Below, one piece after another: positions 41,412 to 49,528 of a stretch of 57,953 nt of DNA. Position numbers and translations under genes: made by a program. The notes below the pieces were generated by a model, which worked only from the letters and a program-made list of their open reading frames with translations, did no database searches and had not been told where the DNA came from. Source of the DNA: CAZCVI01 sp964502145 (GTDB lineage Bacteria; Acidobacteriota; Aminicenantia; UBA2199); the NCBI GenBank assembly GCA_964502145.1, contig CAZCVI010000041.1:1-57953 (forward strand), given 5' to 3'. Every line of letters begins with the position of its first letter. Position 1 is the first letter of the stretch.

Positions 41412-44400
41412 GCCAACAAGAGAACTCGTCAGAAAAAGCGACTTGGATTCTTGTGGATGATCCGCTGGCCGAAGAATCATTTTTAAATTGTATCCAAAAT
41501 TGGGTAAACGAACTTCATGGATTGTGGGGTTCATTCAAAATATTTCCATTGTCAACAAAAAACAATGCTGATATCAAGACCCATAAGTATGTATTTATGA
41601 TTAAAAAAAAATGGCTCCAAGATGAGGAGTCACTGTTTATCCAAGAGTTATGGCGCAGTATGGTTTGGCTACGGTCTCAGGGGGAAAAAAAAGCGTGGGA
41701 AGCAGATACTCTTTCCTATTTCATCCAAAAATTACCCATGCCAGGGTTATTTTCTGAAGACCAATCCAATAAAAAATCCTGGCAGGAATTTGGTAAAAGA
41801 TTGCCGGAGGTCACAGCTATGGCTTTCGGTTGGTCACCCAATGTTAATGAAGTATTATGCGGAAGTGCGTCATGGGATCCCCCATATTTCAACCAGATGA
41901 ATAATGAAGTATCCGGATCATTAAAAAAATTAATTTCATTACTACAGGTTGACACAAATAAAAGGAACTTCCCTGATTATGATCCGAAATCTGGTATTCC
42001 TTTAACTCGAGATCATATATTATATAGTATGCCGTTTCCTTTAGAGACTGCTGGCCCAAGTAAAAGTGAAAAAGAGGGAGGCACAATTTATACTAATATT
42101 ATCCTTGAAAAGTATATTCTGCGCACAACTACTTTTACTTTACTTAAGACTCTTCTAGAACGCCATGTCCACAGTATAAGTATGTATAGTAAAAGTATTT
42201 TGCGAGCCATGACCATAGAAGAATCCTACAGCCGCATTAATTTCGAATCAAATATAAACCAATTGGCAAAAAATCTTCGTACCCTTGTCCTTTTTACCCC
42301 TGAATATGCCGGGATGTTGATTCGCCGATTAGCCATTCAATATGCGTGCTATGTGCGGGAAAATTTCGGAACCCGCGTTTCACCCAATTTATTCCAGCAA
42401 TATAAGAATAACGATCTCCACAATGATAGAAAAGTATTGGAACAGAGTCGGTTCCTTGCCCAAGTGACAGCAGTGGCGATTATTCTCACCAATCCACACG
42501 AAAAACAGGCAACAACAGACTCGCAGGAATTTGATTCTCCCTCTTCGGTATTCGATCCAATTTGGATAATGAAGAACAATCAAACGTCTGAGGCAAACTC
42601 TTATATTCTTCCTTTCATGGGACACTTGCTCTCTGGACACACCCGTATTTATCAAAAAATTTTCCAAGAGATGTATTTACTGGACATGGCCGGCAGTATC
42701 CCAGTTCTTTCTCATATGATGGATAGAGAGGAATTCAGGGAAGAAATACAAACACTTTTAAAAATCACAAAAATTCCGGTTCAACTCTCTTCAGAGTTTT
42801 TTAAAAAACATATTTCCCTAGTATTGCAAGGCCTTTTAACCCACCCCACCGTGAATACCGAAAAGAAAGGCAGCTTCACCGCATTAGGCTGGGAAAAATG
42901 TTTCCTTACTGCTACTTTCCCAATAGAGCAAGAGAATAATCCATTAAAAAAATGGGATACATGGCATCTACATGAGCTCCTTGGGCGATGGCTGGGATTG
43001 ATCGCCGCCTTGGAAACCGATGTTGTGGATGGGGAAAGCCTTTTCTCGCAAGGCGATGAGGCAAAAAGTCCTAAAGCACTGGAAGCTCTTTGGACCGATA
43101 CTGAAGGTCTTATGACGCAATGGTTGCGGTTTCACAAACAGTGGAACACTATTGCTGATGATAATAGCCCGAATTGCGGAGAGGGGATTCGTGAATATAT
43201 TGAGAGCCTCTTGTCTCGAGAATCCGATTCTTCATCACACTCAGGTACCATTCCCGAAACCACACAAGCCAGACCGCTCTTCCTTCATATCGACAGCCTC
43301 TGGTTGAATATGTACCTGATCATGTCAATCAGCCGCAATATGCCGTTTAACGATTTACGGAAGGAGTACTTTCCTAGTCCATACTTGGCAGTCAGTTTCC
43401 TAAAACGTTTCGGTAACTTGGTACTTTATGTATTATGGAGCCTGATTCAACATGAAGAGTGCCCTGAATTTTTCGCATTCAAAAACCAAGCCAAAAGACT
43501 AGATCGGGACAAGCAAACAACGCCGGAGCGTTTGTTCCCAGTTAACCCGGACGTATATGCTGATACGTTAATTGACATGGTGGATATCTATGCCCATTAT
43601 ATATTGAAATTACCTTTTGAGGTACAGGTTTCCAGAATACTAAATTGGTTCCTGGTCAACCAAGCAGCCCTTTATACATTGAAGTCTCATTATCGTGACC
43701 ATGTCTTTCATGTGATCGATGTTTTTTTACTGGGCGATTTTTTGCTGCGATGCCGCATCGGGAAAAATAACAATTTTATCAAAGACACTTTTCAGCAGGC
43801 TCTGTCGCAAGTGAGGCCGGAAGAAAAGGATGACAAAACTGAAGAGGGAAAAGGTAAGAATTTTTCTTATGATCTATTCCAAAACTGGTGCATTGCTGGA
43901 TTGTTCCACGATATTGGCTATCTTTTTATTATATATGGGATAATCCCAGATTTGCTGAACGAACATGCTGGCCAAGTCCTGGCCGAATTCATTTGCGGCA
44001 TGAACACCGCTTTAAGCGGTAAGCTTGATGAATTGGAGAAAATGATCCAGTCTGAATATCACGATCTAATCGGTCGTGAAAAGAAACTGTGTAAAGATCA
44101 CGGAGCCTTGTCCACTTTAATTATTAAAGATCATATGAAAAAAATGGATCTATCGGAGCAAGAGGAAAAACAGATTCAACGTTTTAATCCTGCATTTTGT
44201 GCTATTTTTATGCATGGCCTTCATCACCGCCCTGTTTTTTTGGGAGAACATCCATTGGCATATCTTTTGACTCTTTGTGATGAAATACAGGATTGGGGCC
44301 GTAATCGCACCATACAACAACAATTCCGCAAGGATATCACACTTAGTATCAATACCCCGCTGAACTGGCAAGTGAGAGCCATTCCGGTACTATCCGAACT

Positions 44401-44977
44401 GCTTTTAGAATTTCAATATGCCGTTGGCACAGATGTACTCTTACAAGCGGAAAATTCGCAGTGGGATGCGTATGCCATGCCACAGATTACAATGTACCAG
44501 CGCTATCAGGCAGTGGATGATGATTTGTTAGACCCTCTTTTCCTCTGGATCGGCAAGGCTATGAATCTGGAACGTCTTCGTGCTAACAGGTGGGCGCATA
44601 TCAATCTCCATATTTTAACAGATGTTCCTGACAAATTGCGTCGTATGGAGTTGACATACGAGGACCTTCTCTGCCGCATTGCCGACCGTTATCCAAAACT
44701 CAACCTGAGGCGATTTGTCCACATTCTCAAACTGATGTGGGATAAACATCAACCTCACGATAAAATAAAGCGTTTACTTGAACCTCTAAAAAATTCCCAC
44801 ACCTTGGATTGGATCGTATTTGATCTGGAAAAAATGGCCCAAGAACACCCGTTACGGGCTTTCGATCCAGAAGAAGGCTTCCCACTTTTGGGAACTGCTA
44901 AGACAGACATCCTACGTGAAATAGAAGAACGCTACCGGTATCAGGGTAGTTATTTTTGGAAATTGAAAAACGATTAA
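41408..44977 (+). CDS. Large protein with HD/phosphodiesterase-like domain
   Basis: A 1189-residue soluble protein. The first 750 residues are helical and unlike anything I recognise. From about 755 to 970 there is an HD-type metal site: HYRDHVFHVIDVF (His761/765/768), GLFHDIGYL (His834-Asp835), MHGLHHRP (His936/939/940) and LCDEIQDWGR (Asp958). The order H..HD..H..HH..D matches HD phosphohydrolases and cyclic-nucleotide phosphodiesterases. A C-terminal 200-residue helical region follows. It could hydrolyse a cyclic nucleotide, (p)ppGpp or another phosphoester; the substrate is unknown. The ATGA overlap with the receiver-like gene implies coupled translation. A hairpin follows at 45015. Confidence 0.72.
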   Translation: MSQQENSSEKATWILVDDPLAEESFLNCIQNWVNELHGLWGSFKIFPLSTKNNADIKTHKYVFMIKKKWLQDEESLFIQELWRSMVWLRSQGEKKAWEADTLSYFIQKLPMPGLFSEDQSNKKSWQEFGKRLPEVTAMAFGWSPNVNEVLCGSASWDPPYFNQMNNEVSGSLKKLISLLQVDTNKRNFPDYDPKSGIPLTRDHILYSMPFPLETAGPSKSEKEGGTIYTNIILEKYILRTTTFTLLKTLLERHVHSISMYSKSILRAMTIEESYSRINFESNINQLAKNLRTLVLFTPEYAGMLIRRLAIQYACYVRENFGTRVSPNLFQQYKNNDLHNDRKVLEQSRFLAQVTAVAIILTNPHEKQATTDSQEFDSPSSVFDPIWIMKNNQTSEANSYILPFMGHLLSGHTRIYQKIFQEMYLLDMAGSIPVLSHMMDREEFREEIQTLLKITKIPVQLSSEFFKKHISLVLQGLLTHPTVNTEKKGSFTALGWEKCFLTATFPIEQENNPLKKWDTWHLHELLGRWLGLIAALETDVVDGESLFSQGDEAKSPKALEALWTDTEGLMTQWLRFHKQWNTIADDNSPNCGEGIREYIESLLSRESDSSSHSGTIPETTQARPLFLHIDSLWLNMYLIMSISRNMPFNDLRKEYFPSPYLAVSFLKRFGNLVLYVLWSLIQHEECPEFFAFKNQAKRLDRDKQTTPERLFPVNPDVYADTLIDMVDIYAHYILKLPFEVQVSRILNWFLVNQAALYTLKSHYRDHVFHVIDVFLLGDFLLRCRIGKNNNFIKDTFQQALSQVRPEEKDDKTEEGKGKNFSYDLFQNWCIAGLFHDIGYLFIIYGIIPDLLNEHAGQVLAEFICGMNTALSGKLDELEKMIQSEYHDLIGREKKLCKDHGALSTLIIKDHMKKMDLSEQEEKQIQRFNPAFCAIFMHGLHHRPVFLGEHPLAYLLTLCDEIQDWGRNRTIQQQFRKDITLSINTPLNWQVRAIPVLSELLLEFQYAVGTDVLLQAENSQWDAYAMPQITMYQRYQAVDDDLLDPLFLWIGKAMNLERLRANRWAHINLHILTDVPDKLRRMELTYEDLLCRIADRYPKLNLRRFVHILKLMWDKHQPHDKIKRLLEPLKNSHTLDWIVFDLEKMAQEHPLRAFDPEEGFPLLGTAKTDILREIEERYRYQGSYFWKLKND

Positions 44978-45014
44978 TCAGGAATAATATAAAAGAGCCC
45001 CTTGAAAGAGCCCC

Positions 45015-45054
45015 TCAGTGCCTGTAAATATTTAAACATTTACACGCACTGAGC
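45015..45054 (+). terminator. Strong hairpin after the HD gene
   Basis: CTCAGTGC..GTAAAT pairs with ATTTAC..GCACTGAG in a 40-base stem-loop 38 bp after the stop. There is no T-run, so it may need a factor or stabilise the mRNA end. Confidence 0.55.
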
Positions 45055-45126
45055 AATCATTATCTTTACAACCCCAATAAAAACTTTCCTTTGTCCTTTA
45101 TTTAGGACACATCATGGGTATATCTC

Positions 45127-45143
45127 TTGGCATCATTTATGCT
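45127..45143 (+). promoter_or_regulatory. Candidate sigma-54 promoter
   Basis: TTGGCATCATTTATGCT has GG and GC in -24/-12 spacing. It matches the consensus at TTGGCA and TGCT but differs at three positions. It shares TGGCAT with the kdp promoter at 29161. It lies 28 bp before ATG 45171, with GGAGG in between. Confidence 0.5.
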
Positions 45144-45170
45144 TTATATAATACGGTTAGGAGGTAACAA

Positions 45171-46064
45171 ATGAAAAAAATAATGATTACAATGTTAATC
45201 ACACTGGTGCTAGGTAGTGGATTGGGATTCTCCCAGAATTACGATGATAGTTATGAGAACTATGCATATGCCGATTATGAATATCGGTTGAACAATGCAG
45301 AGGATCGTATTGATCAGTATCGGGGTCCTATCTATTACTTTGAACACCAACGGGCCAACGTGTATTTTGTCCTGGTGGGCAGCGAAACATTTATCGTTCC
45401 CGCGATCACATTCCAACGCTATATCCATCGGAGTAATTTCCAATGGACACCCAAGAGCACCTTTATCTCTCTGAGTGTGGGCGGAATGGACTACTACGAC
45501 AACACCCTGCGCTTCGAATTCTACTTCAACTTCTATAATAACTATGGCTGGGATTACCGGAACCATTACAGACTGCGCAACAACTTCAGAAACTACTACG
45601 AACATCGCCACAATAACCGTTACTATGACAGGAACCGTAGCAGAATCATGGGCAACCACCAACGCGAACAACGCCAATACAATCGTAACAACGACCGCCA
45701 GTACAATCGTAACAACGATCGCAACAACGATCGCCAATACACTCGCAACACTGAGCGTCAGTACACTCGCAACAACGACCGCCAATACACTCGCAACACT
45801 GAGCGTCAGTACACTCGCAACAACACTCGCAACAACGACCGCCAGTACACCAATCGTAGCAATCAAAACGAAAGACGAAACACAAACAATTATGACCGAT
45901 CCCAACAGATCAAAAGCAGGTTCTACAATAACGGAAATTCCAATAACTCCCGCCAGAACCAACGCTACGAAAGCCGTGGACAAAGCCGTGGACAAAGCCG
46001 AGAACACCGCCAGAATAGCGACTCCGGCTCCAGATCGCAACGAAGCCACAGAGGCAAGAATTAA
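45171..46064 (+). CDS. Exported Arg/Asn/Tyr-rich repeat protein
   Basis: A 297-residue exported protein. Signal peptide 1-21 (ending GLGFSQ). Residues 22-125 form an acidic-to-aromatic folded part (YRGPIYYFEHQRANVYFVLV, TWTPKSTFISLSVGG-like strand). From about 128 to the end the protein is low complexity, rich in R, N, Y, Q and D. A 16-residue tandem unit (NDRQYTRNTERQYTRN) is repeated several times (45690-45850). The tail is strongly basic, which suggests binding of nucleic acid, acidic polysaccharide or surface polymers. GGAGG precedes the ATG. Two long overlapping frames (45210-46127 reverse and 45475-46086) arise from the repeats. I do not know the family. Confidence 0.75.
   Translation: MKKIMITMLITLVLGSGLGFSQNYDDSYENYAYADYEYRLNNAEDRIDQYRGPIYYFEHQRANVYFVLVGSETFIVPAITFQRYIHRSNFQWTPKSTFISLSVGGMDYYDNTLRFEFYFNFYNNYGWDYRNHYRLRNNFRNYYEHRHNNRYYDRNRSRIMGNHQREQRQYNRNNDRQYNRNNDRNNDRQYTRNTERQYTRNNDRQYTRNTERQYTRNNTRNNDRQYTNRSNQNERRNTNNYDRSQQIKSRFYNNGNSNNSRQNQRYESRGQSRGQSREHRQNSDSGSRSQRSHRGKN
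45665..45860 (+). repeat. Coding tandem repeat (RQYTRN)
   Basis: Units of CGCCAATACACTCGCAACA with either CTGAGCGTCAG or ACGAC joints alternate in tandem and encode the DRQYTRN/ERQYTRN repeats. Confidence 0.85.
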
Positions 46065-46115
46065 CCCGCTACCTGTTTCAATGTGAAAGAAAAAAATAAA
46101 TAAATAACAAAATAA

Positions 46116-46142
46116 GGACCCGGTCACCCAATGGCCGGGTCC
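46116..46142 (+). terminator. Hairpin after the repeat-protein gene
   Basis: GGACCCGG (46116-46123) pairs with CCGGGTCC (46135-46142) around an 11-base loop, 51 bp after the stop. It lacks a T-run. Confidence 0.55.
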
Positions 46143-46184
46143 CCTTCACGGGGAAAGAAAATCATGCAAATTTCTGAAATCGTT

Positions 46185-46280
46185 ATGGACGATATGGACT
46201 TAGTGGACGATATGGACAAAAAAATACTTTTATTTTTGATCCACATCGTCCATATCGTCCACTAAGTCCATATCGTCCAT
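46185..46280. repeat. GTCCATATC 9-bp-period hairpin element
   Basis: A perfect 33-bp inverted repeat: arms 46185-46217 and 46248-46280, built from the 9-bp units GTCCATATC and GTCCACTAA, with an AT-rich centre. The architecture (9-bp tandem units in opposed arms, AT-rich loop, a GGTGAATTTA flank at 46300-46310) is that of the CCCAT elements, but the unit sequence differs. Confidence 0.9.
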
Positions 46281-46324
46281 GTTTTTTCACTAATCTGATG
46301 GTGAATTTACACAGACCTCCACTC

Positions 46325-46353
46325 TTGCAAAAACATGCATAAATCGGTATAGT
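46325..46353 (+). promoter_or_regulatory. Promoter of the cytochrome b / FeS-flavoprotein pair
   Basis: TTGCAA (46325-46330), 17-bp spacer, TATAGT (46348-46353), 22 bp before ATG 46375. Confidence 0.6.
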
Positions 46354-46374
46354 ATTATCCAGGATACAAAACAC

Positions 46375-47220
46375 ATGAAACGAACAGTATTATTTTCTGC
46401 GTACTTGTTATTCTTTATCGGTTGCCTCGCATTGCTTTATTTTGGCCGGGCCTATTATCTGGCTCCACTGGCGCAAAAGGTACGCCACACCCTGCACCCT
46501 TTATTAAGACAAAGCGGCACCTGGGGACACCTTTTCGGTATTATCGGTTCTGTGTTCATGTTGCTGTTGCTGTTATACTCGGTTCGTAAACGTTTTAAAT
46601 TCGCCCGGAAATGGGGGCATCTGAACACATGGTTGCAAGTGCATATTTTTCTGGGTATCACTGGTCCAGTGCTGGTTGCCTTTCATACTGTTTTTAGATT
46701 GTCCGGTCTCGTAGCCATCTCGTTCTGGTCCATGGTGCTGGTCGTAGTCAGCGGTGTGGTGGGAAAATATATCTACGAAATGATCCCACGCTCCCTGTCA
46801 GGCATGGATTTAAACCGCATCGAACTGGAAGCAGAAGAAATCGGCCTTACTTTTGAAATGCGCAAAATTCTCCCAGCCCACCACCCGCTCTGGCTACACC
46901 TGGCTACCCTGGAACACTATTCTCCCAAACACCCGCTATTAACAACCCTGTTTCTGTTCCTTGAACCACTCAAAATTCGCTTCCACTTCGCACGATTGTT
47001 GAAGGGCTTTGATGGAATAAACCGGAAAAAACGCGGACAACTACTGACCATGGTAGTCAAAAGACAAATGATCATCCGCAAAACAAAAATGCTGCATCAA
47101 ACAATGAAAATCTTGCATTACTGGCATCTGGTTCATAAACCATTTGTGATTATCATGTTTTTTATTTTACTGATCCACGTGTATATTGCTGTTAGGATGG
47201 GGTATGTATGGATATTTTAA
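46375..47220 (+). CDS. Membrane cytochrome b-like redox protein
   Basis: A 281-residue membrane protein with helices at about 7-25, 48-66, 87-110, 115-135 and 250-275. His residues lie inside or at the ends of helices (VHIFLGITGPVLVAFHTVF near 91-109; HYWHLVHKPF and LLIHVYIAV at 247-270), as expected for two b hemes. The middle is a cytoplasmic or periplasmic stretch of about 110 residues. It could accept electrons from quinol or pass them to it. It overlaps the FeS-flavoprotein gene by 13 bp, so the two form a complex or a relay. The gene points towards the multiheme cytochrome cluster. No named family assignment is certain. Confidence 0.7.
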   Translation: MKRTVLFSAYLLFFIGCLALLYFGRAYYLAPLAQKVRHTLHPLLRQSGTWGHLFGIIGSVFMLLLLLYSVRKRFKFARKWGHLNTWLQVHIFLGITGPVLVAFHTVFRLSGLVAISFWSMVLVVVSGVVGKYIYEMIPRSLSGMDLNRIELEAEEIGLTFEMRKILPAHHPLWLHLATLEHYSPKHPLLTTLFLFLEPLKIRFHFARLLKGFDGINRKKRGQLLTMVVKRQMIIRKTKMLHQTMKILHYWHLVHKPFVIIMFFILLIHVYIAVRMGYVWIF

Positions 47221-48569
47221 GCGATTATAGTTTCTTTCTGTGGGCAATAGCACTTTTTTTAGTGCTACTGGTGCTGATTCCTTTTATTTTCAAGGAAGTT
47301 AAAAAGAAAAAAGCGGCGGTGAAACTTATCAACCGCATCATCCCAGTCTCTTCTTTAACAGAACAAGACCTGGCCCGCATTGAAACACTGCACCCAGAAG
47401 GAAAAAAAATGCATCCAGCCATCAATACATCAACTTGCGTGGGATGCGGCACCTGTGTCTTGAATTGCCCGGAAAAGGGGGCGCTCTACCTGATTAATGG
47501 TAAATCAACACTGGTAAACCCTTTTGCTTGCAAATGTCATATGGATTGCGAACGTCAATGTCCCACGGGTTCGATACGTTTGGTGGAGTACGGGCAACGG
47601 TTAAAAATCAAAATCCCCCGGATCGATGAGCACTATGAATCCAATATCAAAGGAATCTATATCATCGGTGCGCTCTCTGGCGCGGGGTTGATCAAAGAAG
47701 CAATCAACCAGGGGCGAGCTGCGGTTAATCATATCATGAAAGATGTTTTTCCCGAAGATATGCCCACAGTTCTGGTCGTAGGCGCCGGACCTGCAGGTTT
47801 GTCAGCCCGACTGAGTTGCAGAAAATTCGGTTTACCTGCCCTGTGTCTGGAAAAAGATAATACAGCCAATACGATTCGTAATTTTCCTAAGAAGAAAATA
47901 TTAATGGCAGAACCAGTAGAAATGCCTATTTACGGCCCGCTGTGGGTAGGCGATACCACACGGGAAGAATTATTGGAAGCATGGGACCGTATCCTGAAAA
48001 AGACGGGCGTTCCGATTGTCACTGGGTCTCGTTTGGAAGAAATTCATGGCACAAACGGCCAATTTACAGTGACAGCTTCAGGGCAAGAGTACCAGTGTCA
48101 TAAAATTATCCTGGCACTGGGCAGTCGTGGTGTGCCGCGTAAATTAAATGTGCCCGGTGAAGATGGGGCCAATGTGTTTTATAATCTCTTGGATGCAGAG
48201 GAATTCGCTGCTAGTGAGGTTACCATCAGTGGAGCAGGAGATTCAGCGGTTGAAGCGGCGCTTTCACTCCTCAGCCAAGGTTGTCATGTCTCCATGGTAG
48301 TCCGAGGCGAGGGGTTCCCCAAGGTCAAATCTAAAAACAAAGTAAAAATCGATCAGGCAATTGCCAAAAAAAGCATTACACCTTACTTTAACAGCCAAAT
48401 TACTCTAATAGAAAAAGAAGCGGTGACAATTGCCAGTACTCTCACTGACCTAACCGCCCGCCAGACACAGCGTATTAAGAACAACTATGTCTTCATCATG
48501 GTAGGCGGCGAACTTCCCTTCCAATTATTGGAAAAATTCGGCATCCAAATCGTGGAAAAAGAGATTTAA
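47208..48569 (+). CDS. Membrane-anchored FeS-flavoprotein oxidoreductase
   Basis: A 453-residue protein. An N-terminal TM helix (8-28) is followed by a ferredoxin-like segment: Cys77, 80, 83 and 87 (CVGCGTCVLNCP) and a second set, Cys108, 110, 114 and 118 (CKCHMDCERQCP), the latter with an unusual CxC start. From about 186 comes a thioredoxin-reductase-type FAD/NAD(P) domain: VGAGPAGLSA (191-200), the motif ALGSRGVPRKLNVPGED, and a second dinucleotide fold SGAGDSAVEAALSLL. It probably moves electrons between NAD(P)H or ferredoxin and the partner cytochrome b. Translation overlaps the upstream gene; AGGATGGGG serves as ribosome site. Confidence 0.85.
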   Translation: MDILSDYSFFLWAIALFLVLLVLIPFIFKEVKKKKAAVKLINRIIPVSSLTEQDLARIETLHPEGKKMHPAINTSTCVGCGTCVLNCPEKGALYLINGKSTLVNPFACKCHMDCERQCPTGSIRLVEYGQRLKIKIPRIDEHYESNIKGIYIIGALSGAGLIKEAINQGRAAVNHIMKDVFPEDMPTVLVVGAGPAGLSARLSCRKFGLPALCLEKDNTANTIRNFPKKKILMAEPVEMPIYGPLWVGDTTREELLEAWDRILKKTGVPIVTGSRLEEIHGTNGQFTVTASGQEYQCHKIILALGSRGVPRKLNVPGEDGANVFYNLLDAEEFAASEVTISGAGDSAVEAALSLLSQGCHVSMVVRGEGFPKVKSKNKVKIDQAIAKKSITPYFNSQITLIEKEAVTIASTLTDLTARQTQRIKNNYVFIMVGGELPFQLLEKFGIQIVEKEI

Positions 48570-48690
48570 CTCCACACTCCAGAATTTCCCCCCACAGAAC
48601 CCACTCACCTTTTTTCAGAGTATTGTCCCCAATTCCATATGATATCAGTGGATGCGGGTGACAGTGAGAAATTAGTGGAACAAGTGTTCT

Positions 48691-49086
48691 CTATTTTAAA
48701 ATCCGAACTTTCACATCTTTGATGATCTTGAAATCTTTATCAAAGGTAATCAGTTCCGCATTGAACTTTTTAGCAATATAATATTGATTGGCATCATCGA
48801 AATCCAGAGATGTCCGGTCAACAATTTCAAGTATCTTCAAATCTTCTTCAAGAGTGGTATGGTAAATAGATACATTAGGGAACTCATTCAAAGCCAATAG
48901 AAAATCCCTTAATATGTCATACTTTTTTTTCACGCACAAAATAAATTCAATGGAGTGCAACGAGAATCCTGATATTACAACTTCAAGTTCTCCAGTTTCC
49001 ACCTGGGTCAGTATTTCGTGCGCTTTTTTCTTTTTATTCTGGTCCAGTAGTAATTCGAGGAAAATATTCGTATCTATCAGATGCAT
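48691..49086 (-). CDS. PIN-domain toxin (VapC-type)
   Basis: A 131-residue PIN ribonuclease. The acidic metal-binding residues are in place: Asp5 (MHLIDTNIFLELL), Glu47 (HSIEFIL), Asp95-Asp97-Asp98 region (SLDFDDANQYYIAKK) and the end LITFDKDF. Proteins of this type cut tRNA or rRNA when freed from antitoxin. It starts 6 bp after the antitoxin stop. Confidence 0.88.
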   Translation of the reverse strand: MHLIDTNIFLELLLDQNKKKKAHEILTQVETGELEVVISGFSLHSIEFILCVKKKYDILRDFLLALNEFPNVSIYHTTLEEDLKILEIVDRTSLDFDDANQYYIAKKFNAELITFDKDFKIIKDVKVRILK

Positions 49087-49092
49087 GGGGAT

Positions 49093-49341
49093 TTATCTGG
49101 CGTGGGCGAGATACTCTTCGACAATCTTTTTCTTATACTGTTTCGCATTTAATCGTTCTGGATTTTCAAGGGTTCCTGCGAGGTTCAGTAATCTGGTAGC
49201 GGGAGAGTGCCCATTGTTTTTTTTACTTTTTAAACCTTCATTATATGCTTTGATTTGCTGGAAGAGGAAAGGTATAAATTCTTCCGGAATTTCCGTTAAT
49301 TCTTTTAATACCATTTCCCTGTAATTTATGGCACTGTTCAT
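49093..49341 (-). CDS. Antitoxin of the PIN toxin
   Basis: An 82-residue protein starting MNSAINYREMVLKELTEIPE, with the helix EFIPFLFQQIKAYNEGLK and a C-terminal tail NPERLNAKQYKKKIVEEYLA. This fits DUF2281-like/VapB-related antitoxins. AAGGAGGTG is 7 bases before ATG 49341; the open frame to 49458 is ignored. A perfect promoter lies just upstream, giving a complete self-contained module. Confidence 0.75.
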   Translation of the reverse strand: MNSAINYREMVLKELTEIPEEFIPFLFQQIKAYNEGLKSKKNNGHSPATRLLNLAGTLENPERLNAKQYKKKIVEEYLAHAR

Positions 49342-49363
49342 GGCACCTCCTTTTTCCATATTC

Positions 49364-49392
49364 AATATAAACAAAATTACTTTTTTTGTCAA
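49364..49392 (-). promoter_or_regulatory. Promoter of the VapBC-type module
   Basis: On the reverse strand TTGACA (49387-49392), 17-bp spacer and TATATT (49364-49369), 22 bp before the antitoxin ATG. Confidence 0.7.
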
Positions 49393-49528
49393 CATTAAAA
49401 TAGAAAACGTATGATACTTTATTAATTTTATAGAAATCTTTTTCTTCTTCTCCTGCATCCTGTCATGTCAATCTGAATTCACCACCATTTATCATTTAAA
49501 TTTTTTTTTCTATCCGTTACAAATATCT

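Noticed and set aside
45210..46127. Long open frames (305 and 203 codons) opposite or out of phase with the repeat protein at 45171
   Set aside because: They arise because the coding repeat has few stops in any frame. They lack ribosome sites, and their proteins are simple V/A/T-rich runs. The 297-residue frame has GGAGG and a signal peptide.
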